The notes: generated by a model from the letters alone, not told the origin. DNA of 64,000 bases from Microbacteriaceae bacterium VKM Ac-2854 (GCA_013205085.1 JABMLH010000003.1:372001-436000), one strand, 5' to 3'. Positions 15,249 through 24,186 are shown, numbered from the stretch's first letter. Numbers and translations are program-made.

Positions 15249-15509
15249 CTATGCGCGGCAGTAGATCTTCCAGGTGCCTCCGTTCTGCCAGTTCGGCATG
15301 TCGAATGCAGGATACATGCCCCTGCTCTGACAGGCCATCCACCAAGCGGCGACCAGTCCGACCGCCAGAATGACGGCGACCGCCACAACGACGAGCACCA
15401 CCCAGGGGTCACGTCGGATCGTGGACATACGCATTCCCGCGAAAGATGCCGGCCCGAGGGTCAACGCCATCGTCACGTGAGCACGTGCATCTGAGGCAAA
15501 CCTGTTCAT
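15249..15509 (-). CDS. Two-cysteine membrane peptide, candidate precursor
   Basis: An 86-residue protein without a known family. Residues 1 to 35 are hydrophilic and basic, 36 to 58 form one strong transmembrane helix, and the remaining 26 residues form a short aromatic tail bounded by Cys60 and Cys84, containing GMYPAFDMPNWQNGGTW. A disulfide between the two Cys would close a 25-residue loop outside the membrane. The start is firm: AAGGAGG (15516-15522) lies 6 nt upstream of the ATG. It is the first gene of the ABC/M50 operon and has its own promoter. The layout suggests a membrane-anchored precursor cut to release the tail, or a signal peptide for the transporter; both are hypotheses. Confidence 0.65.
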   Translation of the reverse strand: MNRFASDARAHVTMALTLGPASFAGMRMSTIRRDPWVVLVVVAVAVILAVGLVAAWWMACQSRGMYPAFDMPNWQNGGTWKIYCRA

Positions 15510-15536
15510 GCTTTTCCTCCTTCATTCATTTGAATA

Positions 15537-15585
15537 CCCGAATCGGGACGCTTGGACGTTATCGACGCCTAAACGCGGGCCGCAA
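15537..15585 (-). promoter_or_regulatory. Promoter and small palindrome of the peptide operon
   Basis: On the minus strand TTGCGG (15585-15580) is followed after 18 bp by TAACGT (15561-15556), a reasonable sigma-A-type promoter. Just inside the transcript lies the palindrome CCCGAATCGGG (15537-15547), a possible operator. Confidence 0.5.
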
Positions 15586-16004
15586 CCACTTTTCTACGCA
15601 TTGACGCACAGTGGCATTTTTGCGTCGCGCAAACGAACGAACGCTCCGATCTTCACGCAGCCACCATGAGGACCGAAGCGTTCGGGTGATGGCAGCGGTG
15701 GCCGAGCTGGCGGGCTTGTCACGCCTGGCGCCCAGCCGCTCGAAGCCCAGTCACTGGCCGCGCCACATGCGCGCCTGATGGTGAAGCAACCACCAACGAG
15801 CGACACCGCCGACCTCATCAGTCTCGTCTCTGCGCGAATTGCTGGCCGCAAGAAAGGCCGGTACCGAGCCATTTTTCGCTCCGACCGTCGAGACCACGGG
15901 CACGAGGCGTGAACCTCACGAGCGCATGATGACCACGAGACCAGCCAGCACACCGAACGGTGCGACCGTCAACTGCGATGTGCTTGTTTCTCGAACGACA
16001 CACG
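15586..16004. other. Gene-poor segment between peptide operon and tRNA-Val
   Basis: About 420 bp without a convincing gene. Open frames exist on both strands but lack ribosome sites and recognisable domains; one plus-strand stretch near 15770-15910 reads like a basic protein tail and may be a decayed gene end. A one-mismatch stem, CGAACGCTCCG around 15630 with its partner around 15680, is the only clear structure. It may be the scar of the event that brought the neighbouring operon. Confidence 0.4.
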
Positions 16005-16080
16005 TGGTGGGCCCTACCGGGCTCGAACCGATGACATCCACGGTGTAAACGTGGCGCTCTACCAACTGAGCTAAAGGCCC
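16005..16080 (-). tRNA. tRNA-Val (anticodon TAC)
   Basis: Complete cloverleaf read on the minus strand: acceptor GGGCCTT pairs with AGGGCCC, D-arm AGCTCAGTTGGTAGAGC, anticodon stem CCACG/CGTGG with loop TTTACAC (anticodon TAC), T-arm GGTTCGAGCC region, discriminator A and encoded CCA. Its 3' end faces the A/T-richer operon to the left, a common position for inserted DNA. Confidence 0.95.
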
Positions 16081-16213
16081 TCGTCGCGGCACACCCGCGA
16101 GCGAATCGTCGTCCAGCATAGCGGGCGCCGGGCGAGTGTGAATTCCCGGAGTCACAACACGTTGATCCGCGGATGTGACCGACTCGCTCTGCGAATGCTT
16201 CTAGGCTCGCCCC

Positions 16214-16906
16214 ATGACCACCGGGCAAGACACCCAGCAGCGCCGATCCGAACAACGTTGGCCGGTGCTGATCGCGATCTTCGTGGCGATCGCGCTGAAT
16301 CTGTTCGGACAGAGCGTCGACACGGCCCCGTTCCGCTACGTCGCCGTCGGCATGTCGATCCTGCTGCTGATCCCGCTGTTCGTCGTGAATCCGGTCCGGC
16401 TGAACCGGGAGACCCGCTGGTCGCGCATGCTCTCGATCGCGTTGGCGATCCTGCTCACCGTCGCGAATCAGATCAACGTGGTCGATGTGGTGCGGCTGCT
16501 GATCGGCGGTGGCTCGGATGCGCCGTCCATCCTGCTCACGGCCCTGCAGGTGTGGGTGACCAATGTCGTCGCCTACGGCCTTCTGTTCTGGGAGATGGAT
16601 CGCGGCGGCCCCGTCGCCCGCGGAACCCTGCCGCGAAAGCAACTGCAGAAGGCCGACTTCGCCTTCCCCCAGGACGACTTCGGCGACGCGAGCCGGGAGG
16701 TGGCCGAGAGCTCCTCGCAGAAGGGCGACTGGCGCCCCTCCTATATCGACTACCTCTACCTATCGATGACGAACATGATGGCCTTCTCGCCCACCGACAC
16801 CATGCCGCTGACCAGCCGCGCCAAACTCTTGATGTCGCTGGAAGCGTTCACCGGCTTCATCCTGCTGGCCCTGGTGATCAGCCGCGCCGTCAACATCCTC
16901 GCCTGA
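16214..16906 (+). CDS. Integral membrane protein, DUF1345/ion-channel-like C-terminus
   Basis: A 230-residue protein with four or five transmembrane segments. Two N-terminal helices (PVLIAIFVAIALNLFGQ and VAVGMSILLLIPLFVV), two central ones, a soluble loop around residues 135 to 175, and a C-terminal pore-like region YLYLSMTNMMAFSPTDTMPLT followed by a final helix. The last part resembles DUF1345 or two-TM ion-channel ends, but there is no selectivity filter GYG, so channel function is not supported. The start is fixed by TAGGCT (16202-16207) six bases from ATG, a leaderless arrangement. Unknown function. Confidence 0.7.
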   Translation: MTTGQDTQQRRSEQRWPVLIAIFVAIALNLFGQSVDTAPFRYVAVGMSILLLIPLFVVNPVRLNRETRWSRMLSIALAILLTVANQINVVDVVRLLIGGGSDAPSILLTALQVWVTNVVAYGLLFWEMDRGGPVARGTLPRKQLQKADFAFPQDDFGDASREVAESSSQKGDWRPSYIDYLYLSMTNMMAFSPTDTMPLTSRAKLLMSLEAFTGFILLALVISRAVNILA

Positions 16907-16955
16907 CGCGCCCGCCTGACGCGCTCGCCCGACGCGCCCGCCCGACGCGCTCGCG
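16903..16955. repeat. Four degenerate 13-bp tandem repeats
   Basis: Units of the form TGACGCGCCCGCC / CGACGCGCTCGCC alternate four times from the stop codon of the membrane protein gene onward. They run directly into the palindromic element at 16969. Confidence 0.65.
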
Positions 16956-16968
16956 AGATCGCACCGCG

Positions 16969-17037
16969 CGGACGACGTGCCGCGCCGCGGCACGGCATCT
17001 CGTCCGCAGCACCGAATCTCGCGAAATTTCGCGAGAT
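16969..17037. repeat. Composite palindromic element, family B copy 1
   Basis: Two palindromes side by side: a GC-rich hairpin with outer arms CGGACGA/TCGTCCG (16969-17006) and a perfect 22-bp palindrome centred on GCGAAATTTCGC (17016-17037). The same pair occurs in the opposite orientation at 25552-25621. It sits between two convergent gene ends. Confidence 0.85.
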
Positions 17038-17044
17038 ATCGGGG

Positions 17045-17518
17045 TCAGGCGGGGGTGGGAGCGAGTTCCTCGATGGCGGCGCGGTAGGCGTCGATGGAGC
17101 GGGGCTCGCCGGGGGCGGTGATGAACGACTCGCGGATGATCCCCGCGCGGTCGATCAGGAAGGTCGCACGGGTGGCGAAGCCCTTCTGCTCCAGGAAGAC
17201 GCCGTACTGCTTCGCGACGTCGCCGTGGGGCCAGAAGTCGGAGAGCAGCTGGAAGTCGTACGACATCTGCTCACCCCACGCCCGCAGGGCGTGCTTCGAG
17301 TCGACGGAGATGCCGATCAGCTCGACGTCGGCGTGCTCGAAGAGCGCGAGGTTCTCGCGCAGCGCGCAGAACTCACCGGTGCAGGTGCCCGAGAAGGCGA
17401 GGGGGAAGAACACCAGCGCGACGTTCTTGCGTCCGCGGTAATCGCCCAGTTGGATCCGCTCGCCGAACTGGTTGGCGAGTTCGAAATCCGGGGCGAGGGT
17501 GTCGTTCTCGAGCGCCAT
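17045..17518 (-). CDS. Peroxiredoxin (AhpE/Bcp-like)
   Basis: A 157-residue thiol peroxidase that reduces hydroperoxides in the cytoplasm. The active-site loop FPLAFSGTCTGEFCALREN near residues 38 to 56 contains the conserved Pro, Thr and peroxidatic Cys; a second Cys follows five residues later (TCTGEFC), which could serve as resolving cysteine or be incidental. The thioredoxin-like core LAPDFELANQFGERIQL, GISVDSKHALRAW and GFATRATFLIDRAGII are as expected, and the length is typical of the 1-Cys AhpE group of Actinobacteria. The ATG at 17518 follows a purine-rich stretch. Single gene, convergent with the upstream membrane protein gene. Confidence 0.92.
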   Translation of the reverse strand: MALENDTLAPDFELANQFGERIQLGDYRGRKNVALVFFPLAFSGTCTGEFCALRENLALFEHADVELIGISVDSKHALRAWGEQMSYDFQLLSDFWPHGDVAKQYGVFLEQKGFATRATFLIDRAGIIRESFITAPGEPRSIDAYRAAIEELAPTPA

Positions 17519-17688
17519 CGGGATGAGCCTTTCCGTGCGCGTCACGGCGGCGCGAGCACAACGGGCCATGCTAGACCCGCGTTCGCTCTGAACAAAGGCT
17601 CACACTGCAACCCGAATCGCGAATCCAGAGCTTTCCCACAGCAACGGAGCCGTTTTCCTCGTGAATCGCCACACATCGCAGGACTCGC

Positions 17689-17722
17689 TAGGCTGACCAC
17701 GGTGCCCGCGCGCGGCTCGTAA
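17689..17722 (+). promoter_or_regulatory. Promoter upstream of aceE with a possible 6-codon leader
   Basis: TAGGCT (17689-17694) fits the -10 consensus. Seven bases later a GTG at 17702 opens a six-codon frame (MPARGS, stop at 17720-17722), so a leaderless mini-ORF may head the aceE transcript about 80 bp before the aceE start. Not overlapping with aceE, so any regulatory role is uncertain. Confidence 0.4.
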
Positions 17723-17804
17723 CCCGAGCCGCCCTCCCGCTGCGGATCCGCACCACTCCAGATGGATGTCTCGGGCATGATCTGCCCCCAGAGAGAGGTC
17801 GAGG

Positions 17805-20531
17805 GTGACTGTAAACGATCAGGACCCGTATTCGGTTGGTCACGTTGATTCGGACCCCGAGGAAACTGCCGAGTGGAACGAGTCGCTCGATGCGCTCGTC
17901 GAGGAGCGGGGCCGAGGTCGCGGACGCGACGTTATGCTCAGCCTCCTCAAGCGTTCGAAAGAACTGCACTTGGGCGTTCCGATGGTCCCCACCACGGACT
18001 ACATCAACACGATCGCTCCGGAGAACGAGCCCGAATTCCCGGGCGACGAAGACCTCGAGCGGCGCTACCGCGCCTGGATCCGCTGGAACGCGGCGATCCT
18101 CGTGCACCGGGCGCAGCGTCCGGGCATCGGAGTCGGCGGTCACATCTCGACCTACGCGTCCAGCGCCGCGCTCTACGAGGTGGGCTTCAACCACTTCTTC
18201 CGCGGCCAGGACCACCCGAGCGGTGGCGACCAGATCTTCATCCAGGGCCATGCCTCCCCCGGCCCCTACGCCCGCGCCTACCTCGAAGGCCGCCTGAGCG
18301 CGAACCAGCTCGACGGTTTCCGCCAGGAGAAGTCGCACGCCGGCGGCGGGCTCTCGTCCTACCCGCACCCGCGCCTGATGCCGGAGTTCTGGCAGTTCCC
18401 GACCGTATCGATGGGCCTGGGCCCGATCAACGCGATCTACCAGGCGCAGGCGAACAAGTACCTCACCAACCGCGGCATCAAGGAGGCCGGCGACCAGCAG
18501 GTCTGGGCCTTCCTCGGCGACGGCGAGATGGACGAGGTCGAGTCGCGCGGTCAGCTGCAGGTCGCCGCGAACGACGGCCTCGACAACCTGAACTTCGTGA
18601 TCAACTGCAACCTGCAGCGTCTCGACGGCCCGGTCCGCGGTAACGGCAAGATCGTGCAGGAGCTGGAGTCGTTCTTCCGCGGCGCCGGCTGGAACGTCAT
18701 CAAGGTGATCTGGGGCCGCGAGTGGGACTCGCTGCTCGCGAACGACACCGACGGCGCGCTACTGGACCTGATGAACAAGACGCCCGACGGCGACTTCCAG
18801 ACCTTCAAGACCGAGGACGGCGCCTACGTGCGCGAGAACTTCTTCGGTCGCGACCCGCGCGCGCTCAAGCTCGTCGAGCACATGAGCGACGACGAGGTCT
18901 GGGGTCTCAAGCGCGGCGGCCACGACTACCGCAAGGTCTACGCCGCCTTCAAGGCCGCGACCGAGCACAAGGGCCAGCCGACCGTCATTCTGGCGCACAC
19001 CATCAAGGGCTACGGTCTGGGGCGCAGCTTCGAGGGCCGCAACGCGACCCACCAGATGAAGAAGATGACGCTGGACAACCTGAAGACGTTCCGCGACACC
19101 ATGCGCATCCCGATCACGGATGCGCAGCTGGAGGAGAACCCCTACCTCCCGCCGTACTACCACCCGGGTGAGAACGACGACGCGATCCAGTACATGCAGG
19201 AGCGTCGTCGCGAACTCGGCGGCTACCTCCCGGAGCGCCGCTCGAAGTACACGCAGCTGAACCTCCCGGAGGACTCGGCGTACGCGATCGGCAAGAAGGG
19301 CTCCGGCACGCAGGAGATCGCCACCACCATGGCGTTCGTGCGCATCCTGAAGGACCTGCTGCGCTCGAAGGACTTCGGCAACCGCGTCGTCCCGATCATC
19401 CCGGACGAGGCACGCACCTTCGGTATGGACGCGTTCTTCCCGAACGCGAAGATCTACAACCCCAACGGCCAGCACTACACCTCGGTCGACCGGGAGATCC
19501 TCCTGGCCTACAAGGAGAGCCCGCAGGGTCAGATCATCCACGTCGGCATCAACGAGGCCGGAGCCCTCGCCGCGTTCACCGCGACGGGCACCTCGTACTC
19601 GACGCAGGGCGAGCCGCTGATCCCGATCTACGTGTTCTACTCGATGTTCGGCTTCCAGCGCACCGCCGACGCGATCTGGGCGGCGGGCGACATGATGGCG
19701 CGCGGCTTCATGATCGGCGCCACCGCCGGTCGCACCACGCTGACGGGCGAGGGCCTGCAGCACGCCGACGGTCACTCGCTGGTGATGTCCGCCACCAACC
19801 CGGCGGTCGTCTCCTACGACCCGGCGTACGGCTACGAGATCGCGCACATCATGCAGTCCGGCCTCGAGCGGATGTACGGCGGTAAGCACGAGAACCCGAA
19901 CGTCATGTACTACCTCACGGTGTACAACGAGCCGATCGTGCAGCCCAAGGAGCCCGAGGACGTGGATGTGGATGGCATCGTCCGCGGTATCCACCGCATC
20001 TCGTGGGGCCAGTGGGACGGCCCGAAGGCGCAGATCCTCTCCTCCGGTGTCGCGGTTCCGTGGGCCCTGGAGGCGCAGAAGCTGCTCGCCGAGGACTGGG
20101 GCGTGTCGGCCGACGTCTGGTCGGTCACCTCGTGGACGGAGTTGCGCCGCGACGGCATCGACGCGGAGCACCACAACTTCCTCTACCCCGACGACGAGGA
20201 GCGCGTGCCCTACGTGACCGAGAAACTGTCGGAGGCGAAGGGTCCCTTCGTCGCCGTGACCGACTTCTCGCACGCGGTGCCGGACCAGCTGCGTCAGTTC
20301 ATCCCGGGCGACTTCGCGACGCTCGGCGCCGACGACTTCGGCTTCTCGGACACCCGCGCCGCCGCCCGTCGCTTCTTCAAGATCGACGGACCCTCGGTGG
20401 TCGTGCGCACGCTCGAGCTGCTCGCCAAGCGCGGCGAGGTCGACCGCTCGCTGCCGCGCCAGGCGATCGAGCGTTACCGGCTCTACGACGTCAACGCCGG
20501 CACCACGGGCAACGCGGGCGGCGAGAGCTGA
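17805..20531 (+). CDS. aceE: Pyruvate dehydrogenase E1 component (homodimeric)
   Basis: A 908-residue homodimeric-type E1 of the pyruvate dehydrogenase complex, which decarboxylates pyruvate with thiamine diphosphate and passes the acetyl group to lipoyl-E2. The TPP/Mg motif [14 protein letters not shown] with downstream [11 protein letters not shown] is near residues 235 to 265; [40 protein letters not shown] and [12 protein letters not shown] are characteristic AceE stretches. The GTG start follows GAGAGAGGTCGAGG. It is followed after 8 bp by the fatty-acid regulator gene fasR, and then by the fab genes, linking acetyl-CoA formation to lipid synthesis. Cytoplasmic. Confidence 0.97.
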   Translation: MTVNDQDPYSVGHVDSDPEETAEWNESLDALVEERGRGRGRDVMLSLLKRSKELHLGVPMVPTTDYINTIAPENEPEFPGDEDLERRYRAWIRWNAAILVHRAQRPGIGVGGHISTYASSAALYEVGFNHFFRGQDHPSGGDQIFIQGHASPGPYARAYLEGRLSANQLDGFRQEKSHAGGGLSSYPHPRLMPEFWQFPTVSMGLGPINAIYQAQANKYLTNRGIKEAGDQQVWAFLGDGEMDEVESRGQLQVAANDGLDNLNFVINCNLQRLDGPVRGNGKIVQELESFFRGAGWNVIKVIWGREWDSLLANDTDGALLDLMNKTPDGDFQTFKTEDGAYVRENFFGRDPRALKLVEHMSDDEVWGLKRGGHDYRKVYAAFKAATEHKGQPTVILAHTIKGYGLGRSFEGRNATHQMKKMTLDNLKTFRDTMRIPITDAQLEENPYLPPYYHPGENDDAIQYMQERRRELGGYLPERRSKYTQLNLPEDSAYAIGKKGSGTQEIATTMAFVRILKDLLRSKDFGNRVVPIIPDEARTFGMDAFFPNAKIYNPNGQHYTSVDREILLAYKESPQGQIIHVGINEAGALAAFTATGTSYSTQGEPLIPIYVFYSMFGFQRTADAIWAAGDMMARGFMIGATAGRTTLTGEGLQHADGHSLVMSATNPAVVSYDPAYGYEIAHIMQSGLERMYGGKHENPNVMYYLTVYNEPIVQPKEPEDVDVDGIVRGIHRISWGQWDGPKAQILSSGVAVPWALEAQKLLAEDWGVSADVWSVTSWTELRRDGIDAEHHNFLYPDDEERVPYVTEKLSEAKGPFVAVTDFSHAVPDQLRQFIPGDFATLGADDFGFSDTRAAARRFFKIDGPSVVVRTLELLAKRGEVDRSLPRQAIERYRLYDVNAGTTGNAGGES

Positions 20532-20539
20532 CGGGCGCC

Positions 20540-21838
20540 TTGCTCGATCCGACCGGGCCGACGGCGTCCCCCACCACCCCCGTCCCGGCTGTCCACTCGG
20601 GCAGCCGCGGCGGGGGCGGTGCGGGGCGCCCCGGCCCGCGGAAGACGAAGGAACAGACGCTCGCTTGGCTGCGCACCATCTCGGGTGAACTCTCCACGGC
20701 GACGATCAAGCGCCTGGAGGACACGCTGCCCTGGTACGGCGGTATGCCGCCCGGGCGCCGCTCGGCCGTGGGCCTGGTCGCTCAGGCCGGCATCACCTCG
20801 TTCATCTCCTGGTACGACGACCCCTCGGCGACGCCGTGGATCGCCGCGGATGTGTTCGGCGCCGCGCCCCGCGAGCTGCTGCGCTCGGTCAGCCTGACCC
20901 AGACCCTGCAGCTGATCCGGGTCACCGTCGAGGTGGTCGAGGACCGCATCAAGAACGGCGGCGAAGACCTCCGCGAGGCGATCCTGCTGTACTCCCGCGA
21001 GATCGCGTTCGCGGCGGCGGACGTCTATGCGCGCGCCGCCGAGGCGCGTGGGCTCTGGGACGCGCGGTTGGAAGCGCTGGTGGTGGACTCGATCCTCACG
21101 GGCGAGGCCGACGACGAGCTGCCCAGCCGCATCGCCGCCCTCGGCTGGCACGGCCACGGCGAGGTCGCGGTGCTCGTGGGCACCGCGCCGAAGATGCTCG
21201 ACGTCGACCAGCTGCGCCGCACGGCGCGGCACATGGACGCGGACGTGCTGATCGGGGTGCAGGGCAGCCGGCTCGTGCTGGTGATCGGGCGCGCCGAACC
21301 GAGCGAGACCATCACGGAGGAGACCGGCAACGCTCCGGTGACCTTCAAGGAGATCGCCGGCGCCTTGGAACCCGGCTTCGGCCCGGGCCACCTCGTGCTC
21401 GGACACGAGGTGCAGACCCTCGTCGAGGCCTCGCGCAGCGCGAAGGCGGCCCTCGCCGGCTTCGCCGTCGCTCGATCCTGGCGGCACGCGCCGCGACCGG
21501 TCAACGCCGACGACCTGCTGCCCGAGCGTGCCCTCGCGGGCGATCCACTCGCCCGGCACAGCCTGATCACCCAGATCTACCGTCCGCTGCAGCAGCATTC
21601 CACGGAGTTGCTCACCACGCTGTGGGCGTACCTCGACAACGGCCGCTCACTCGAAGCGACCGCCCGCGAGCTGTTCGTGCACCCGAACACGGTGCGTTAC
21701 CGGCTCAAGCGGGTCGCCGAGGTGATCGGCTGGGATGCGACCGGTGCCCGCGAGGCGCTCATCCTGCAGGCCGCCCTCATCCTCGGCTCGATGAGCGACC
21801 CGGAGGCGGGCGCCCGCCGCCGCGTCGGCCGAGGCTGA
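20540..21838 (+). CDS. fasR: PucR-type regulator, FasR-like activator of fatty acid genes
   Basis: A 432-residue regulator with a C-terminal PucR helix-turn-helix: LLTTLWAYLDNGRSLEATARELFVHPNTVRYRLKRV around residues 360 to 395. The N-terminal part KEQTLAWLRTISGELSTATIKRLEDTLPWY and the central GGDEF-like/CdaR-like region are typical of the actinobacterial protein lying before fabD, named FasR in Streptomyces, where it activates the fab operon. The start is taken as TTG at 20540 because no ATG or GTG lies between the aceE stop and the conserved start; this remains uncertain. Position between aceE and fabD supports the identification. Confidence 0.8.
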   Translation: MLDPTGPTASPTTPVPAVHSGSRGGGGAGRPGPRKTKEQTLAWLRTISGELSTATIKRLEDTLPWYGGMPPGRRSAVGLVAQAGITSFISWYDDPSATPWIAADVFGAAPRELLRSVSLTQTLQLIRVTVEVVEDRIKNGGEDLREAILLYSREIAFAAADVYARAAEARGLWDARLEALVVDSILTGEADDELPSRIAALGWHGHGEVAVLVGTAPKMLDVDQLRRTARHMDADVLIGVQGSRLVLVIGRAEPSETITEETGNAPVTFKEIAGALEPGFGPGHLVLGHEVQTLVEASRSAKAALAGFAVARSWRHAPRPVNADDLLPERALAGDPLARHSLITQIYRPLQQHSTELLTTLWAYLDNGRSLEATARELFVHPNTVRYRLKRVAEVIGWDATGAREALILQAALILGSMSDPEAGARRRVGRG

Positions 21839-21848
21839 CCCGCGGTTT

Positions 21849-21867
21849 GTTGTAGCTCTCTCACAAC
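21849..21867. promoter_or_regulatory. Short dyad upstream of fabD (candidate FasR site)
   Basis: GTTGT (21849-21853) and ACAAC (21863-21867) form an inverted repeat with a 9-bp spacer in the 95 bp between fasR and fabD, in a locally A/T-richer patch that also has promoter-like GATAGT. Candidate operator by position only. Confidence 0.35.
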
Positions 21868-21933
21868 GTCCTTGTAGATAGTCAGTACCTCGTGGCGCCG
21901 CGTGCGCCCGAGAAAGATTGGAAGACTGAAGCC

Positions 21934-22857
21934 GTGATCGTCGTCGTCTGCCCTGGTCAGGGCTCGCAAACGCCTGGGTTCCTCGAACCCTGGCTCGCCG
22001 TACCCGCCTTCGCCGAGCTGGTCGCCCAGCACTCGGAGGCGGTCGGCATCGACCTGGCCGCGCACGGCACGGTGTCGGATGCCGACACCATCCGCGACAC
22101 CGCGGTCGCCCAGCCGTTGATCGTCTCGGCCGGCCTGGTGGCCCTCTCTGCTCTGCTCGCCGACGGTCGGGACGCGAAGATCGCCGGCATCGCCGGCCAC
22201 TCGGTCGGTGAGATCACCGCGGCCGCGGGAGCGGGCATCCTCAGCGATGCCGATGCTCTCGTCTTCGTCCGCGAGCGCGCCAACGCCATGGCCGCCGCGG
22301 CCGCCGCGACGCCGACCGGCATGAGCGCCGTGCTCGGCGGCGACGAAGCCGCGCTGCTCGAACGTCTCGGCGAGCTGGGCCTGGAGCCCGCGAACTACAA
22401 CGGCGGCGGTCAGACCGTCGTCGCCGGCGCCCTCGACGCGCTGGCCGCGCTGAAGGAGGAGCCCGTCGCCGGCACCCGGGTCATCCCGCTGCAGGTCGCC
22501 GGCGCCTTCCACACCCGCTACATGGCGCCCGCCCGCGACACCCTCGTCGGCGTCGCCGCCACCATCACGCCCAGCGACCCGGCCCTGCGGATCTGGACCA
22601 ACGCCGACGGCTCGACCGTCGCCTCCGGCCCGGCCTTCCTCGACCTGCTGGTCGGCCAGGTCGCCTCCCCCGTGCGCTGGGACCTCTGCATGGCGGCCTT
22701 CGCCGACGCCGGCATCACCGGGCTGATCGAGGTCGCCCCTGCCGGCGCCCTGGTCGGCCTCGCCAAGCGCGGCCTCAAGGGCCTGCCCACCCTGGCCATC
22801 AAGACCCCCGACGATCTCGACGCCGCGCGCGCCTTCATCGACGAGCACGCCGCGTAA
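21934..22857 (+). CDS. fabD: Malonyl-CoA:ACP transacylase
   Basis: A 307-residue acyltransferase that loads malonate from CoA onto ACP. The oxyanion loop PGQGSQTPG is at residues 6 to 14, the nucleophile motif GHSVGE near residue 88 (Ser), the Arg of VRERAN and the catalytic His in GAFHTRYM near residue 190 are all present. The GTG at 21934 was chosen because VVVCPGQGSQ is the usual beginning; an in-frame GTG at 21892 would add 14 residues. It is the first enzyme gene of the type II fatty acid cluster, 13 bp before fabH. Confidence 0.95.
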   Translation: MIVVVCPGQGSQTPGFLEPWLAVPAFAELVAQHSEAVGIDLAAHGTVSDADTIRDTAVAQPLIVSAGLVALSALLADGRDAKIAGIAGHSVGEITAAAGAGILSDADALVFVRERANAMAAAAAATPTGMSAVLGGDEAALLERLGELGLEPANYNGGGQTVVAGALDALAALKEEPVAGTRVIPLQVAGAFHTRYMAPARDTLVGVAATITPSDPALRIWTNADGSTVASGPAFLDLLVGQVASPVRWDLCMAAFADAGITGLIEVAPAGALVGLAKRGLKGLPTLAIKTPDDLDAARAFIDEHAA

Positions 22858-22870
22858 TCAGGAGACGACG

Positions 22871-23875
22871 ATGACAACCCCCCGCCTCACCCAGTCCCAG
22901 GGCGTCCAGTTCACGCGGATCCACGGCCTCGGCGCCGCCCGCGGCGATCTGGTCGTACCCAATGACGACCTCGTCGGCCCGATCAACTCCTCCGACGAGT
23001 GGATCCGCCAGCGCACCGGCATCATCGAGCGCCGCCGCGCCTCGGCGGACGTCAGCGCGATCGACCTCTCCGTGGAGGCTTCGCTCGAGGCCATCGCGAA
23101 GGCCGGCATCCGCCCCGATCAGATCGGGGTGGTGCTTGTTTCGACCATAAGCAATGCTGTGCAGACGCCGTCGCTGGCCGCGCTGCTCGCCGAACGGATC
23201 GGTTCGAACCCCGCCGCCGCGTACGACATCTCCGCCGCCTGCGCCGGCTACACCTACGGCATCGCTCAGGCCGACTCGTTCATCCGCACCGGCCTGGCCG
23301 AGTACGTGCTCGTGGTGGGCGCCGAGAAGTTGTCCGACATCATCAGCCCGACCGACCGCACCATCTCGTTCCTGCTGGGCGACGGAGCCGGAGCGGCCGT
23401 CGTCGGCCCGAGCGACTCCCCCGGCATCTCGAAGACCGTGTGGGGCTCCGACGGCTCGAAGTGGGACGCGATCGGGATGACCGACACCTGGACCACCTAC
23501 CGCGGCGGCGAGGTCGAATGGCCGACCCTTCGCCAGGACGGCGGCACCGTGTTCCGCTGGGCCGTCTGGGAGATGGCCAAGGTGGCCAAGCAGGCGCTCG
23601 CCGAGGCCGGGATCGAGGCGAGCGACCTCGCCGCGTTCATCCCGCACCAGGCGAACATGCGCATCGTCGATGAGTTCGCCAAGCAGCTGAAGCTGCCGGA
23701 CTCCGTCGCCATCGCCCGCGACATCGAGACCACGGGCAACACCTCGGCTGCGTCGATCCCGCTCGCCACCCACCGCCTGCTCGAGGAGAACCCCGAGCTC
23801 AGCGGCGGCCTCGCGCTGCAGATCGGCTTCGGAGCCGGTCTGGTCTTCGGCGCGCAGGTCGTGGTGCTCCCGTAG
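22871..23875 (+). CDS. fabH: Beta-ketoacyl-ACP synthase III
   Basis: A 334-residue KAS III that condenses acyl-CoA with malonyl-ACP to start each fatty acid. The triad is visible: Cys in ISAACAGYTYG near residue 124, His in IPHQANMRI near residue 257, Asn in TTGNTSAASIP near residue 288. TSDEWI-like SSDEWIRQRTGIIERR at residues 40 to 55 is typical. In Actinobacteria this enzyme often prefers branched primers, which would suit iso/anteiso lipids, but specificity cannot be read here. A good ribosome site (AGGAG) precedes the ATG. Part of the fabD-fabH-acpP-fabF operon. Confidence 0.96.
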   Translation: MTTPRLTQSQGVQFTRIHGLGAARGDLVVPNDDLVGPINSSDEWIRQRTGIIERRRASADVSAIDLSVEASLEAIAKAGIRPDQIGVVLVSTISNAVQTPSLAALLAERIGSNPAAAYDISAACAGYTYGIAQADSFIRTGLAEYVLVVGAEKLSDIISPTDRTISFLLGDGAGAAVVGPSDSPGISKTVWGSDGSKWDAIGMTDTWTTYRGGEVEWPTLRQDGGTVFRWAVWEMAKVAKQALAEAGIEASDLAAFIPHQANMRIVDEFAKQLKLPDSVAIARDIETTGNTSAASIPLATHRLLEENPELSGGLALQIGFGAGLVFGAQVVVLP

Positions 23876-23937
23876 ACCGCGCGCTCCGCCCCTAAACTGA
23901 CCTCGGTCAAAACGACACCCCCCTCAAGGAGAAAACA

Positions 23938-24186
23938 ATGGCACTGTCCACCGAAGAAGTCCTCGCCGGCCTGGCCGAACTGGTCAACGACGAGACGGGC
24001 ATCGCGACCGATTCCGTCGAGCTGGACAAGTCGTTCACCGACGACCTCGACATCGACTCGATCTCGATGATGACCATCGTGGTCAACGCCGAAGAGAAGT
24101 TCGACGTCAAGATCCCGGACGACGAGGTCAAGAACCTCAAGACCGTCGGTGACGCCGTCACCTTCATCGTCAACGCCTCGGCCTAG
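23938..24186 (+). CDS. acpP: Acyl carrier protein
   Basis: An acidic 82-residue protein with the phosphopantetheine attachment motif DIDSISMM; the Ser near residue 39 is modified, with Ile in place of the Leu of the usual DSL. It carries growing acyl chains between the Fab enzymes. A strong ribosome site (AAGGAGAAAACA) precedes the ATG. It lies 62 bp after fabH and 110 bp before fabF, in the standard actinobacterial order. Confidence 0.96.
   Translation: MALSTEEVLAGLAELVNDETGIATDSVELDKSFTDDLDIDSISMMTIVVNAEEKFDVKIPDDEVKNLKTVGDAVTFIVNASA

Noticed and set aside
15594-15953. 119-residue minus-strand frame between the peptide gene and tRNA-Val
   Set aside because: No ribosome site, no recognisable domain and odd composition; treated as non-coding or decayed sequence.
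15839-16048. Short plus-strand frame ending GPTGLEPMTSTV near tRNA-Val
   Set aside because: This ending is the well-known false translation of a tRNA gene in reverse.
17702-17722. Six-codon leaderless ORF upstream of aceE as a coupled leader
   Set aside because: It stops about 80 bp before aceE and does not overlap its start, so coupling is not supported; only the promoter is kept.
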